A stretch of DNA of 64,000 nt, taken from assembly GCA_002085445.1 (NCBI GenBank), contig NBMI01000028.1, positions 47,542 to 111,541 of the forward strand, given 5' to 3'. Position numbers and translations under genes: made by a program. Numbering within the stretch: position 1 is the first letter of the stretch; every line of letters starts with the position of its first letter. Of this stretch, positions 34,897-44,654 are shown piece after piece. The notes beneath the pieces are model-generated. The model was not told the origin of the DNA. It was given only the letters and a program-made list of their open reading frames with translations, and made no database searches. Source of the DNA: Candidatus Parabeggiatoa sp. nov. 2. GTDB taxonomy: Bacteria > Pseudomonadota > Gammaproteobacteria > Beggiatoales > Beggiatoaceae.

Positions 34897-35997
34897 ATGG
34901 GCATCCACGAACTTTCTATAGACCATTTTTTATCCCTAGACGAAGCCCAATGTGAACAGCGCATTATTGCTGCTAAAGCGGCACTCGGTAAACGCTTAGT
35001 GATGCTTGGACATCATTATCAACGTGAAGAGGTTTTTAAACACGCTGATTACTCTGGAGATTCTCTCAAATTGTCGCGCCAAGCGGCCCAATCGGAGGCC
35101 GAATACATCGTGTTTTGCGGCGTACATTTTATGGCCGAAGTCGCCGACATCTTGTCGAGGCCTGAACAAAAAGCGATTTTGCCCGATTTAGCGGCCGGCT
35201 GTTCAATGGCAGACATGGCTAACCTTGAAACCGTTGAACAAGCTTGGCGCGAACTGTCTGCCGTATTGGATGCTGATGAACATATCACGCCTATTACTTA
35301 TATTAATTCGGCCGCAGACTTAAAAGCCTTTTGTGGCCGTCATGGCGGCATTGTGTGTACTTCTTCTAATGCCGGGCGAGTGTTGGAATGGGCCTTTAGT
35401 CAACGCGAAAAAGTGTTATTTTTTCCAGATCAACATTTGGGCCGTAATACAGGCTATTCAATGGGGATTCCATTAGAAGAAATGGTCAACTGGGATTTTG
35501 ATAGGCCTAATGGCGGTTTGACTGAGGAAAACATCAAAAAAGCCAAAATCCTCCTCTGGGATGGCTTTTGTTCCGTCCATCAACAGTTTCTTCCGGAACA
35601 TATTGACCAATTCCGTGCCACCTATCCCAACGGCAAGGTGGTTTCTCATCCAGAGTGTTCATTTGAAGTCTGCCAAAAATCCGATGAAGTAGGTTCTACG
35701 GAATCTATTATCAAAACGATTAAAGCTTCTCCGCCCGGCACACGCTGGCTCGTCGGCACCGAAGTCAATTTAGTCAACCGCCTCGCGCAACAAAGCCAAT
35801 CGGAAGGCAAATTAGTCCATTACATGGCCCCTTTTGTGTGTATGTGTTCAACCATGTATCGCATTGATCCACAGCACTTATTATGGACACTAGAGAATTT
35901 AATGGCCGGAAAAATCGTTAATCAAATCAAAGTATTACCTGAAATGGCCGAACAAGCGCGTTTAGCGTTGGAACGGATGTTAGCGGTGTCGCCCTAA
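34897..35997 (+). CDS. nadA: Quinolinate synthase NadA
   Basis: A 366-residue enzyme that condenses iminoaspartate with dihydroxyacetone phosphate to quinolinate, first committed step of NAD synthesis, using a [4Fe-4S] cluster. Family blocks: GHHYQREEVFKHADYSGDSLKLSRQAA, VFCGVHFMAEVADIL (cluster Cys), DLAAGCSMADM, HGGIVCTSSNAG (second cluster Cys region), FPDQHLGRNTG, HPECSFEVC and FVCMCSTMYRIDPQHLLW (third Cys). Length is standard. No strong ribosome-binding site; the leader consists of the 37-bp palindromic repeat. nadB and nadC are not nearby. Confidence 0.96.
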   Translation: MGIHELSIDHFLSLDEAQCEQRIIAAKAALGKRLVMLGHHYQREEVFKHADYSGDSLKLSRQAAQSEAEYIVFCGVHFMAEVADILSRPEQKAILPDLAAGCSMADMANLETVEQAWRELSAVLDADEHITPITYINSAADLKAFCGRHGGIVCTSSNAGRVLEWAFSQREKVLFFPDQHLGRNTGYSMGIPLEEMVNWDFDRPNGGLTEENIKKAKILLWDGFCSVHQQFLPEHIDQFRATYPNGKVVSHPECSFEVCQKSDEVGSTESIIKTIKASPPGTRWLVGTEVNLVNRLAQQSQSEGKLVHYMAPFVCMCSTMYRIDPQHLLWTLENLMAGKIVNQIKVLPEMAEQARLALERMLAVSP

Positions 35998-36833
35998 TAG
36001 TCTGTCAGGAGTCCAAACTTTAGTTTGGCAACGCCCTCAAATCCGTCCAAACGATCGGTCGGCAGGAATCAGTTTGGCAATGCCAGAGAATTAATGGCCG
36101 TGCCAAGTTACTGGCCGATTCCTGTTACGTTTCCATACCACCCAAACGTTAAAGAAATCCTATTTTTCAAAAAAATAGGATTTCTCAGTGATATGGATAT
36201 TTCCGCCCTCCCGCACTAGTACAGTAAGGCGGAAGTTTCCATACCACCCTAACGCCAACGGCTAAAGCCGTTGTCTAAAAGCTTAAGTACGTATCAGGGC
36301 ACTATAAGAGAGTTAGTACTGAAGGGCACTGCAAGAGGGTTAGTAGGCTTTAGCCGACTTTAGCTTTTGGCTGAGGTGGTACGGAAACTGGAGCGATCCT
36401 GCACTAGTTAAACTTCCTCTACCATTTCTGTGTAATAGGAGTGAATAGCCACAGGTGCAACCTGTGGTACTCGCCCAAAGCCTGGGGCGATGCCCCAGGC
36501 TATATTAATCTCGCCCCGTTGGGGCTACCAGGGGCGTTGCCCCTAGCTAGATTAATTTCGCCCAAAGCCTGGGGCGATGCCCCAGGCTATATTAATCTCG
36601 CCCCGTTGGGGCTGACTTGTTAGCCCTGAAGGGGCGTATTATTAAAGCCAGGGGCAACGCCCCTGGAGCTGCCCCTGGAGCTTATTATCTTTATTCGTTT
36701 TCTTTGATTATTGTTGTACTATACTTAGTTTGGCTCGCCCAAGATAAATCTTGGACTCCGGTTTGGCTATCCTTCCGTCCAAACTTTAGTTTGGCAAAAA
36801 ACACTCACTTTTCACTTGGTAGATAATCAATTC
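35998..36833. other. Repeat-rich spacer with REP-like GC hairpins
   Basis: Contains GTCCAAACTTTAGTTTGG palindromes (about 36010, 36780), 'ttccataccaccc.aacg' repeats, and from 36470 to 36690 alternating 'cccaaagcctggggcgatgccccaggctatattaatctcgccccgttggggct' units, a REP-like family also found at 31090, 40910, 41150, 42960-43060, 52150-52270 and 54340. No gene seen. Confidence 0.6.
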
Positions 36834-38027
36834 ATGGCAAAAAAAAATCTGTATGAACTCCTTGAAATATTACCAGAGGCGACTCAAGACGAAATCAAAG
36901 CCGCCATGATACGCTTAGGGAAAAAATATGCCACTCAAAGTCAAAAAAATGAAACGGTACGCGCCCATTTCAATCAAATCAAAGAGGCTTACAAAATCCT
37001 GTCCAGTCCATTCCGACGTGCCAGTTATGATGATTTCCTAAGACAGAGCATTGAGGAGAAGAAGAACAGTAAGGAATACCAGCGTCGTCTCAAAGAAAAG
37101 GTAATCAAAGGATGGCAAATCGGCAAACAGTACGCGATTAAAGGAGGGCAAATCACCAAAAAGACCGTTCTATCAGTCTGGCAATTTAGCAAACGGCTGG
37201 CTCAAAAAGGATGGCAATTCAGCAAACGGCTGGCTCAAAAAGGATGGCAATTCGGCAAGCCGCTGGCTCAAAAAGGATGGGAAGTTAGCAAACAGCAAAC
37301 TCATAAAGGATGGCAATCAGGCAAACAGCAAGCCATTAAAGGATGGCAAATGGGTCAACAGCCCATTTTAAAAAAAGGGCAAACCGACAAGCAGCAGACT
37401 CCCAAAGAACTGGATGCCGACGAGCTGAAACTTATCAAAGGGTGGAAAGTAGTCAAACAGCGGCCCTCCTCAAGGTATCTTAGAAAAACGCTACTACCGG
37501 GCGAGAAAATTCTGCACCAAGCCCAAACTCACTGGTTTTATTATTTGGATTTCGGAGCAGTGTTGCTCGTTATTTTTTCGATTTATTTATTAGTGTTTAA
37601 CCCACCTTTTATTGGAGAAAGTATGCCCACGGTATCGCTATGGGTACCCAAAATTATCTCAAAACAGAGGCTAGAATTCCCGGTATGGTACTTGGGTTTA
37701 ATAGCATTATTATTTGTTGGGCTAATGATGCTTTGGGAAGCTTTTGTTACTGGACAAACCACACAATTAGCAGTGACTTCAAAACGAATCCTTTTCAAAT
37801 GTGGTTTATTGAATAGGACAATCATTGAAGTCAAATTGAGGCGATTTGAAAGTATCACGATACACCAAAATATCTTAGGTATCATTTTTTGCTATGGCAC
37901 AATAACCATTACCGGTATGGGAGGAGTAAAAATTAGCGTACCCAACATTCTGGCACCATTCAGACTCAGGAAAATCATCTGGCTGGTTTTGGAAGAATAC
38001 GTAGAAGAAGAAAGTTTTGAGGAATGA
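36834..38027 (+). CDS. J-like domain / 11-residue repeat / PH-domain membrane protein
   Basis: A 397-residue protein with an unusual architecture. Start: ATG 36834 (an in-frame TTG six codons upstream is less likely). Residues 4-70 resemble a J domain (NLYELLEILPEATQDEIKAAMIRLGKKY...FNQIKEAYKILSSPFRRASYDDFL), but the HPD tripeptide that activates Hsp70 is replaced by ATQ. Residues 92-212 hold about eleven repeats of exactly 11 residues, consensus KGWQxGKQxAx. Then comes a bacterial PH (bPH2/DUF304-like) region with two membrane segments (LDFGAVLLVIFSIYLLVF; WYLGLIALLFVGLMMLW) followed by TTQLAVTSKRILFKCGLLNRTIIEVKLRRFESI. It probably sits at the inner membrane; function unknown. Single gene, with palindromes on both sides. 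Confidence 0.75.
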   Translation: MAKKNLYELLEILPEATQDEIKAAMIRLGKKYATQSQKNETVRAHFNQIKEAYKILSSPFRRASYDDFLRQSIEEKKNSKEYQRRLKEKVIKGWQIGKQYAIKGGQITKKTVLSVWQFSKRLAQKGWQFSKRLAQKGWQFGKPLAQKGWEVSKQQTHKGWQSGKQQAIKGWQMGQQPILKKGQTDKQQTPKELDADELKLIKGWKVVKQRPSSRYLRKTLLPGEKILHQAQTHWFYYLDFGAVLLVIFSIYLLVFNPPFIGESMPTVSLWVPKIISKQRLEFPVWYLGLIALLFVGLMMLWEAFVTGQTTQLAVTSKRILFKCGLLNRTIIEVKLRRFESITIHQNILGIIFCYGTITITGMGGVKISVPNILAPFRLRKIIWLVLEEYVEEESFEE

Positions 38028-38358
38028 CTGGAGTCCAAGATTTATCTTGGACGTCTGAGGAGTCCAAGATTTATCTTGGACGTCTATCTTTCATAAAAAA
38101 ACCAAGGTTTTGTCGAACTAGCGGTTTTTTTTGAGGGCCAGGTTATGAAATTGGAAGGAGTCCAAGATTTATCTTGGACGTCTATCTTCATAAAAAAACC
38201 AAGGTTTTGTCGAACTAAAATGAAAAATGAAATTGTAGGGCATGCAAGAAATTGTAGGGAGCCGACTGCTAAGCCGCAAGAAACCCCAAATTATTTAATG
38301 GAACTTCAAACGACTGAATTCAAATAAAATCAGCACCACGACACAAAGAGAGAAAAAA
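38028..38358. other. Spacer with three GTCCAAGAT palindromes
   Basis: Two palindromes directly after the stop (38031-38082) and one at about 38158-38179; 'cttcataaaaaaaccaaggttttgtcgaacta' occurs twice between them (38091 and 38188), itself an AACC...GGTT hairpin that could terminate transcription. No gene seen. Confidence 0.55.
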
Positions 38359-38436
38359 TGGTGCCCTGAAGAGGAATTGAACCTCTGACCTTCCCCTTAG
38401 GAGGGGGACGCTCTAATCCAACTGAGCTACCAGGGC
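38359..38436 (-). tRNA. tRNA-Arg (anticodon CCU)
   Basis: Acceptor stem GCCCTGG/TCAGGGC, discriminator A and encoded CCA. D arm GCTCAGTTGGATTAGAGC; anticodon loop CTCCTAA gives CCT; T arm AGAGGTTCAATTCCTCT. Decodes AGG. It is 30 bp downstream of tRNA-Ala on the same strand. Confidence 0.95.
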
Positions 38437-38466
38437 AAGATAGGTAAAATGAAAGGTAAAAAAAAA

Positions 38467-38542
38467 TGGTGGAGCCGAGGAGGATCGAACTCCTGACCTT
38501 GGCATTGCGAACGCCACGCTCTCCCAGCTGAGCTACGGCCCC
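38467..38542 (-). tRNA. tRNA-Ala (anticodon CGC)
   Basis: Acceptor GGGGCCG/CGGCTCC, discriminator A and encoded CCA. D arm GCTCAGCTGGGAGAGC; anticodon loop TTCGCAA gives CGC (GCG codons); T arm AGGAGTTCGATCCTCCT. Probably co-transcribed with tRNA-Arg. Confidence 0.95.
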
Positions 38543-39202
38543 ACGAGAAAAATGAAAAATGAAAAATGAAAAATGAAAAATGAAAAATGTCCCAAATGAA
38601 AATGAAAAATGTCCCAAATGTAAAAATGAAAAATGTCCCAAATGAAAAAAAATTTCCAAGCAAAAGTTTTTAGAAAAAACTTTTGCCTAGAAAAAAAAAT
38701 GTACCACGAAAAATGGCACGTCATGAAAAATGAAAAATGAAAAATGTACCACGAAAAGTAGGCGCGTATTCTACACGAATTAAATCGATTGTGCTAGTCG
38801 TTTTTGATTTTTTTTTTCACTCTCTGAAAAAATAATAGTAACGTATTGAAATATAAAGTTTTTATATATTTTTGACTCATTCAATTGTTAATAACCCCAG
38901 CAGAGATGCGAGGAGTCAATGCCATTAAGTTAAGGGCTTTGCACGTGGAATTGTAAGGGCTTTGCACGTGGAATTGTAAGGGCAACCGCAAGGGATTGGG
39001 CAACCACAAGGGATTGGGCAACCACAAGGGATTGGGCAACCACAAGGGATTGCCATAACGATAATGGCATTGAAGCGAGGAGCTGAGCTACGGTTCACAA
39101 TTAGCTTCGCTCGCTGAGCTACGGTTCGTTTACGTCGTTTACGTCACCATTCACCATTCACCATTCACACAATTCACCATTCACAATTCACAATTCACAA
39201 TT
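38543..39202. other. Spacer with low-complexity repeats
   Basis: 'aaaaatgaaaaatgtcccaaatg' (38550-38650), a GCAAAAGTTTTTAG...CTAAAAACTTTTGC-like hairpin, 'ggcaaccacaagggatt' four times (38980-39055), which recurs at 52270 and 53690, and 'attcaccattcacaatt' up to the argH stop. No gene seen. Confidence 0.55.
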
Positions 39203-40579
39203 TTACAATCGCGCTGTCCGCAAACGTTGCAAGGCCGCCCGTACCTGACTAGGGGCCGTCCCACCGATATGATTACGAGCATTGACTGAACCTTCCAGCG
39301 TTAACACGTCATACACATCATCCTCAATCAACGCCGAAAAGCTTTGAAAAACATCCAAGCTCAAAGCATCCAAATCACAATCGGCCTCAATGCAATATCG
39401 CACCGCCTTGCCAACAATCTCATGGGCATCCCGAAACGCCACACCTTTGCGAACCAAATAATCCGCCAAATCCGTCGCCGTCGTAAAGCCGCGCTGCGCC
39501 GCGGCCCGCATTTGTTCACGTCGCACCTGCATGGTCGGTATCATATCAGCAAAAACGCGCAAACAGCCTTTTAACGTGTCCACGGTATCAAACAACGGCT
39601 CTTTATCTTCTTGATTATCTTTGTTATAAGCCAACGGCTGCGATTTCATCAAAGTCAATAGACTGGTCAAATGACCATACACGCGCCCCGTTTTACCACG
39701 CACCAATTCTGGCACATCAGGATTTTTTTTCTGAGGCATAATAGAAGAGCCGGTACAAAAAGCATCGCTTAACTCAATAAAATTAAATTGTGCAGACGAC
39801 CATAACACCAATTCCTCCGAAAAACGCGACAAATGCATCATCAGCACAGCGGCCGCGGCCGCAAATTCAATCGCAAAATCACGATCACAGACGGCATCCA
39901 ACGAATTTTCTGCGAGAGTATCAAAGCCCAACAATTGGGCGGTGTAGTGGCGAGCAATAGGATAACTAGTGCCCGCCAAGGCGGCCGCGCCAAGGGGCAT
40001 ACAATCAACTCGTTTGCGACAATCTTGCAAACGGGCCCTATCACGCAATAACATTTCGCACCACGCCAACAAATGATGTCCAAACGTGATAGGCTGGGCA
40101 CTTTGCAAATGAGTAAAACCGGGCATGACTGTCTCCGCTTCACGCTCGACAACCTCAGCCAAAGTAGTAATAAGGCGCGTCAATTCACTACTAATCAGAT
40201 CGATTTCAGCGCGCAAATAGAGGCGAATATCCGTAGCAACCTGATCATTTCGAGAGCGCCCCGTGTGCAACTTTTTACCCACCGCACCGATTTTCAGCGT
40301 CAGCCGGCTTTCGATATTCATGTGAACATCTTCCAAAGCGACTGACCAATTAAACGCGCCCCGCGCAATTTCTTGCTGAATTTCCGTGAGGCCTTCAACA
40401 ATTTGTGTACATTCCGCCTCCGTCAAAACGCCGACATAAGCCAACATCCGAGCATGGGCAATTGATCCCATAATGTCATACTCATATAAACGGTGATCAA
40501 AGCTCACGGAAGCCGTAAACGCCTCAACAAAAGCATCGGTGGAAGCAGTAAAACGCCCACTCCAAAGTTTTTCTATCAT
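39203..40579 (-). CDS. argH: Argininosuccinate lyase
   Basis: A 458-residue enzyme of the fumarase/aspartase superfamily, splitting argininosuccinate into arginine and fumarate in the last step of arginine synthesis. Seen: [11 protein letters not shown] at the start, [34 protein letters not shown] (catalytic His), and the superfamily signature [26 protein letters not shown] with the catalytic Ser. Length is standard. Single gene, with an 'attcacaat' microsatellite at its 3' end and a GTTTGTAGTAGG array at its 5' side. Confidence 0.97.
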   Translation of the reverse strand: MIEKLWSGRFTASTDAFVEAFTASVSFDHRLYEYDIMGSIAHARMLAYVGVLTEAECTQIVEGLTEIQQEIARGAFNWSVALEDVHMNIESRLTLKIGAVGKKLHTGRSRNDQVATDIRLYLRAEIDLISSELTRLITTLAEVVEREAETVMPGFTHLQSAQPITFGHHLLAWCEMLLRDRARLQDCRKRVDCMPLGAAALAGTSYPIARHYTAQLLGFDTLAENSLDAVCDRDFAIEFAAAAAVLMMHLSRFSEELVLWSSAQFNFIELSDAFCTGSSIMPQKKNPDVPELVRGKTGRVYGHLTSLLTLMKSQPLAYNKDNQEDKEPLFDTVDTLKGCLRVFADMIPTMQVRREQMRAAAQRGFTTATDLADYLVRKGVAFRDAHEIVGKAVRYCIEADCDLDALSLDVFQSFSALIEDDVYDVLTLEGSVNARNHIGGTAPSQVRAALQRLRTARL

Positions 40580-41229
40580 TTTTGTAATTGGTAATTAGTC
40601 GAGTTTGTAGTAATAAGGTTTGTAGTAGGGTTTGTAGTAGGGTTTGTAGTAGGGTTTGTAGTAGGGTTTGTAGTAGAGTTTGTAGTAGAGTTTGTAGTAG
40701 AGTTTGTAGTAGTCGCTTTAGCGACTATATACTAATGAAAAATGAATTCTATGCAAAAGTCATTCTAAAAAAACTCAGTTTGTAGTAGTCGCTTTAGCAA
40801 CGATAGACTAATGAAAAATGACTATATTACATAAGCTTATAAATTGACATAAAATTTAATGTTATACTCAAAAATGTTTGATAAACCTTTCACAACTTAA
40901 ATAACTACCGAAAAGCCCCAACGGGGCGATATTAATATAGCCTGGGGCAGCGCCCCAGGAAATCCTGCCTTATGCCCACGTTGAGTATAAAATATTTATG
41001 TGTCTTTACTTATAATACTAAAAACGTTCTTTTGAATCTGATAATCGCTAAAGCGACTACTACAAACCAAGCAATGATAGTCGCTAAAGCGACTACTATA
41101 CTCAAGAATGGAACAGACTTTTTGAGAAACCTTTCACAACTTAAGCAACTACCGAAAAGCCCCAACGGGGCGATATTAATATAGCCTGGGCTGCGCCCCA
41201 GGAAATCCTACTACAAGCTAAATAAAGCC
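40580..41229. other. Spacer: 12-bp tandem array, AGTCGCT palindromes, REP-like hairpins
   Basis: 40599-40710: about ten copies of 'gggtttgtagta', ending in AGTCGCTTTAGCGACT; further AGTCGCTAAAGCGACT palindromes near 40785, 41045 and 41080. Two copies of 'cctttcacaactta...aactaccgaaaagccccaacggggcgatattaatatagcctggg..gcgccccaggaaatcct' at 40880-40965 and 41130-41210 form a ~75-bp direct repeat. The second copy ends 20 bp before the ATPase start. Confidence 0.65.
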
Positions 41230-42375
41230 ATGCGACTAAAACAATTTTCAGTTAAGGGATACAAGAATTTTCGACAAGAAATTGTTCTTGAAGATATGGG
41301 AACTATTTGTGCTATTCACGGTGAAAACAATGTAGGCAAATCGAATTTGCTTGAAGCGATGCAATTGTTTTTTCAACTTTGCGGCAAATTGCTCACCACA
41401 GCTCCAGGTGTCGCCATCCGCTTGAGTGCAAAAGAATTGGCACCACTTGGATTTAAAACGAGTGAAATATTTACTCTGGGATTAAAAAATCCAATTGCTA
41501 TGAAAGCGATATTAATGAGTAAACAAGAAGAGTTTGCACAACGGGCTATCCAACAACTTAAAACCTCCGAAATACATATCAGTATTGAACTCAAAACAGT
41601 TCAAAATGATAACCTTGAATGCGAACTAACAACACTCAAATCTTCTGATGGCACCGATTTTATCGACGCCCATATCAATTCCGGCTTATTAGAACGTGTA
41701 TTCACGTCATACAAAGAAAATCCGTTTGCACTCGTGGGTGTTGATCGGCGTATTTCAGAAAATGAAATAGAGACGGTGCGAAATATTGTGCCTCAAACGC
41801 TTCTGTTAAAACTTTATGACATGAGAGATTCTCTCGACGATTCAGTTTATAAAAGTGAACTGTTTGTGAGAACATTACAAAGATTTAATGATGTGCTTGG
41901 TGAAGGTGAATTTGTCGCCATCTTTAACCGTCATACCAACCGCGCCAATCTCGCGTTTCAGCCAAAGAAATCAAAATTTGGACGAATGCCCATTGAGATA
42001 CTCGGTTCTGGGATTCAACAAATCGTTGCCCTCGTAGCGCGATTATTAGTGAGTGACGCGACTTTTGTAGCGATTGAAGAGCCAGAATTGAATTTGCGTT
42101 ATACGCTACAACTGCGCCTACGGGAAATTTTCAAAGAAATTGCGGAAGATCCTTTTGGGCCTCAACAAATATTTATAAGCAGTCACTCTCCCGCGTTTGA
42201 GTTTGGCGAACATTTTTACGCCATGCGCTTTAGCAGCGAGGGGCCGACAGTCGAACATCGTCCTATTCAAGAAGCCAGTATTTTCACCCAACATTATGCC
42301 GACGCGCCTTCCACTTTAGAAAGTGCGCCGATGGGATACGTCTCAAGCGACGGATTAGTAAAATTACCAGAATAA
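41230..42375 (+). CDS. AAA/SMC-like ATPase (RecF/OLD type), probably C-terminally truncated
   Basis: A 381-residue ABC-type ATPase. Walker A is GENNVGKSN (31-39) and Walker B is FVAIEEPELNLRY, followed by QQIFISSHSPAFEF (H-loop). ILGSGIQQIVALVARLL is the signature-helix region. There is no TOPRIM domain, so it is not a full OLD nuclease. The ORF ends at ...SSDGLVKLPE, but a conserved-looking tail (YARKELEIEQGGGVVFVKRKDGGHIV) lies in another segment about 100 bp downstream (42477-42578), so an insertion has probably cut off the last ~34 residues. Such stand-alone ATPases are often found in defence or DNA-repair modules; here no partner enzyme is visible. Confidence 0.75.
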   Translation: MRLKQFSVKGYKNFRQEIVLEDMGTICAIHGENNVGKSNLLEAMQLFFQLCGKLLTTAPGVAIRLSAKELAPLGFKTSEIFTLGLKNPIAMKAILMSKQEEFAQRAIQQLKTSEIHISIELKTVQNDNLECELTTLKSSDGTDFIDAHINSGLLERVFTSYKENPFALVGVDRRISENEIETVRNIVPQTLLLKLYDMRDSLDDSVYKSELFVRTLQRFNDVLGEGEFVAIFNRHTNRANLAFQPKKSKFGRMPIEILGSGIQQIVALVARLLVSDATFVAIEEPELNLRYTLQLRLREIFKEIAEDPFGPQQIFISSHSPAFEFGEHFYAMRFSSEGPTVEHRPIQEASIFTQHYADAPSTLESAPMGYVSSDGLVKLPE

Positions 42376-42578
42376 GTGGCTCAGCAAAAGTCTTTTAAGA
42401 TAACAAGCAGCAATAGTCGCTAAAGCGACTACTACTCTAGTCACCAAAAAAGTTAAAGGATTTGTGCGTACCTACTTATGCTCGCAAAGAACTTGAGATT
42501 GAACAAGGGGGTGGCGTTGTTTTTGTAAAGCGCAAGGATGGTGGACATATAGTTCACAAAAATATTGATAACTATTGA
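42376..42578 (+). pseudogene. Inserted palindromic segment followed by the detached C-terminus of the ATPase
   Basis: 42376-42476 contains AGTCGCTAAAGCGACT (42413-42428) and has no ORF. From 42477 the frame YARKELEIEQGGGVVFVKRK, then DGGHIVHKNIDNY to TGA 42578, reads as a natural continuation of LVKLPE (an SpoVT/AbrB-like end). The junctions ATAAGT...ACTTAT form a short inverted repeat. It fits an insertion of about 104 bp. A second near-copy of 'aaaaatattgataa.tattgata' follows at 42600-42635. Confidence 0.45.
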
Positions 42579-43062
42579 CATATCAATACAGTGTGGATAA
42601 AGTTCAAAAAAATATTGATAATTATTGATATTGGCTGGGCATTATCTAAAAAGAACTTGACATTTTGTACTTTTTTTAAGTAACATAAGAGTGCTTGAGG
42701 TGGTTAGCCTTCCACATCAAAAAAAATGGATTCTCAAGCATTCAAGTAACCCTAAGCTCTCATTAGGCGAAGGGATAAAGGGCTGATACTCCCTTATTCA
42801 CTTCTATTAATAGTGTTGACTCATTTGTTGACATGTCAAGAGTTGTCAATAGAATTGCTATCTGTAGTAAAATTAACCGACTTAACAACGAACATTCGTA
42901 TGAATTTATACTCAAGATGGGAACAAATTGGACTTTTTGAGAAACCAAAATAACTAGAAAGGGGCGTTTCCAGGCAAGCCCCAATGGGGCGAGGGACAAC
43001 GCCCCTTATAGCCCCAACGGGGAGAGATTAATATAGCTAGGGGCAACACCCCTGGCTTGGGG
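42579..43062. other. Spacer with inverted repeats
   Basis: Includes GTGCTTGAGGT...CTCAAGCATTC pairing (about 42690-42745) and REP-like 'gccccaacgggg' hairpins (42960-43060). No gene seen. Confidence 0.5.
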
Positions 43063-43399
43063 CTGAGTATAATCTCGTTGTCTCTACTCTTGTGCATACA
43101 GAAAAATTGTTTGATTTAAAACAAAAACATAAAGGGAATTACGATCTTGATACAATCAATCAATCACCGATTTCTAAAGGTGTTATAGACATTCAGATAA
43201 TTATTTAGTCCCCTTTAGGGGACTTTCGCTTTCAGTTGGCTGTTTTGAAATGCTGATTGCAGGACATGCACATTCCGAAGACTATTTACTCATCACTCAA
43301 GATAGTGGCGAAGAATTTAAAGGTGTTGACAAAAAAACCAATTTAGATAGCCTAGAAGTTGCAGTTGATCAACTTCTACAAGAAACGAGACTTAAGTGA
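43063..43399 (+). pseudogene. Remnant gene (PIN-like?) translationally coupled to DUF58 gene
   Basis: A first frame reads EYNLVVSTLVHTEKLFDLKQ, KHKGNYDLDTINQSPISKGVIDIQ and stops at 43207; just after comes AGTCCCCTTTAGGGGACT, a short palindrome. A second frame then reads VGCFEMLIAGHAHSEDYLLI, TQDSGEEFKGVDKKTNLDSL and EVAVDQLLQETRLK to TGA 43397-43399. The D/E-xLIAGHA...LLIT.D pattern recalls the C-terminal half of PIN (VapC) nucleases, but the match is weak. The stop overlaps the GTG start of the DUF58 gene by four bases (GTGA), so the tail is probably still translated from ATG 43250. Confidence 0.35.
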
Positions 43400-44412
43400 C
43401 AGCACAACCTTCTTCAGCAAACCCAAGCAAATGGCGGCGTTTTTTTTCCCGCCGTGACACGCCGCAACCCGGCCCCATTGTACTCGATAGGCCACATATA
43501 TATATTTTACCCACCCATTCTGGCTTTTTATTTACGCTAGTCTTGTTAGTCATGCTACTCGGCTCCATGAATTACAACAATAGCATGGGCTATGTACTAG
43601 CCTTTTTATTGGGCAGTATGGCAATCGTATCCATTTTACACACCCATCGCACCCTATTAGGATTACGCATAGAAGCCGGCAAAGTGGCCCCCACCTTTGC
43701 TGGCGAAACCGCACAATTTCAATTAGGGTTAGATAATCGTGAACACGCCGCCCGTTACGCTCTAGTTTGGCTACGCGATCCCAACATTCATACCAATTGG
43801 CTGCGCGATTCCAATCTTCAAAAAATAAAATCGAAAAAATTTATTATAGACTTAGCCGCAGATCAGCGCGTCAGTATCAACATTCCCGTTCCTACCACGC
43901 AACGTGGGCGGGTTTCTTTAGGCCGAGTAACCGTGTACACTCGTTTTCCTTTAGGACTCTTTCACGCTTGGTCGTATGTTCACTTAGAAGCTTCTACCCT
44001 AGTCTATCCACAACCACGAGGCCATAAAACCTTACCATTGGGCCAACAATCCGACAATACCGGCGAAGGTAGCCCCCGCGACGGTGGTGGTGAAGATTTT
44101 ATAGGCTATCGAGATTACAAACCCGGCGACTCACCACGACATATTGACTGGAAAGCCGTCGCCCGTGAGCAAGATTGGATGATTAAACAATTTGGCGGCA
44201 TGAGTACCACCACCGTATGGCTAACCTGGGACGACGTCAGCACACTGAATAACCTTGAAGCGGCATTGTCGCAATTATGCCTCTGGATATTAGTTGCCGA
44301 AAACCAAGGAGCAGAATATGGATTAAAAATCCCCGGCAGCACCCTCTCCCCGGATAGCGGCGAACAACACCGTGAGCGATGTTTACAAGCGTTAGCCTTA
44401 TTTTCTTCCTAA
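43396..44412 (+). CDS. DUF58 domain protein
   Basis: A 338-residue membrane protein. Start GTG 43396 overlaps the preceding stop (GTGA). After a basic N-terminus there are two membrane segments (GFLFTLVLLVMLLGSMNY; MGYVLAFLLGSMAIVSIL), a beta-rich region, then the DUF58 core with RDGGGEDFIGYRDYKPGDSPRHIDWKAVAREQDWMIKQF (the 'R.Y..GD..R.I.W' signature). It is followed by a transglutaminase-like TgpA gene, the usual partner. In most genomes a MoxR ATPase precedes DUF58; here it is absent. Role probably in envelope or enzyme assembly. Confidence 0.9.
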   Translation: MTAQPSSANPSKWRRFFSRRDTPQPGPIVLDRPHIYILPTHSGFLFTLVLLVMLLGSMNYNNSMGYVLAFLLGSMAIVSILHTHRTLLGLRIEAGKVAPTFAGETAQFQLGLDNREHAARYALVWLRDPNIHTNWLRDSNLQKIKSKKFIIDLAADQRVSINIPVPTTQRGRVSLGRVTVYTRFPLGLFHAWSYVHLEASTLVYPQPRGHKTLPLGQQSDNTGEGSPRDGGGEDFIGYRDYKPGDSPRHIDWKAVAREQDWMIKQFGGMSTTTVWLTWDDVSTLNNLEAALSQLCLWILVAENQGAEYGLKIPGSTLSPDSGEQHRERCLQALALFSS

Positions 44413-44654
44413 TAGTCAGTCGTCCAAACTAACGTTTGGAAGAGGAATCCAAACTTTAGTTTGGAAGAGGAATCCAAACTTTAGTTTGGGTTATACGGAA
44501 CGCACTTCAAATCTGTGAAAATGACAAAACGAACTTTTATTCAAATCCTAGCAAAATTCTATACTTATCATTAATTTAACCATTTTTCATTATTCATTAT
44601 TCATTATTCATTATTCATTATTCATTATTCATTTTTCATTATTAAAGCATACCA
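44413..44654. other. Spacer with GTCCAAACT palindromes and 'ttcattattca' microsatellite
   Basis: Three AAACTTTAGTTTGG palindromes (44430-44490) then 'cattattcattatt' repeats to about 44640. It separates two genes normally adjacent. Confidence 0.55.

Noticed and set aside
36441..36826. Short ORFs in the REP-like block upstream of the J-like gene
   Set aside because: Made of translated REP hairpins (SPKAWGDAPGYINLAPLG repeated).
38330..38724. Minus-strand ORFs over the tRNA pair
   Set aside because: They read through tRNA-Arg, tRNA-Ala and 'aaaatg' low-complexity DNA.
40588..40785. ORF encoding repeated VCSR
   Set aside because: It is a translation of the 12-bp tandem array and has no other protein character.
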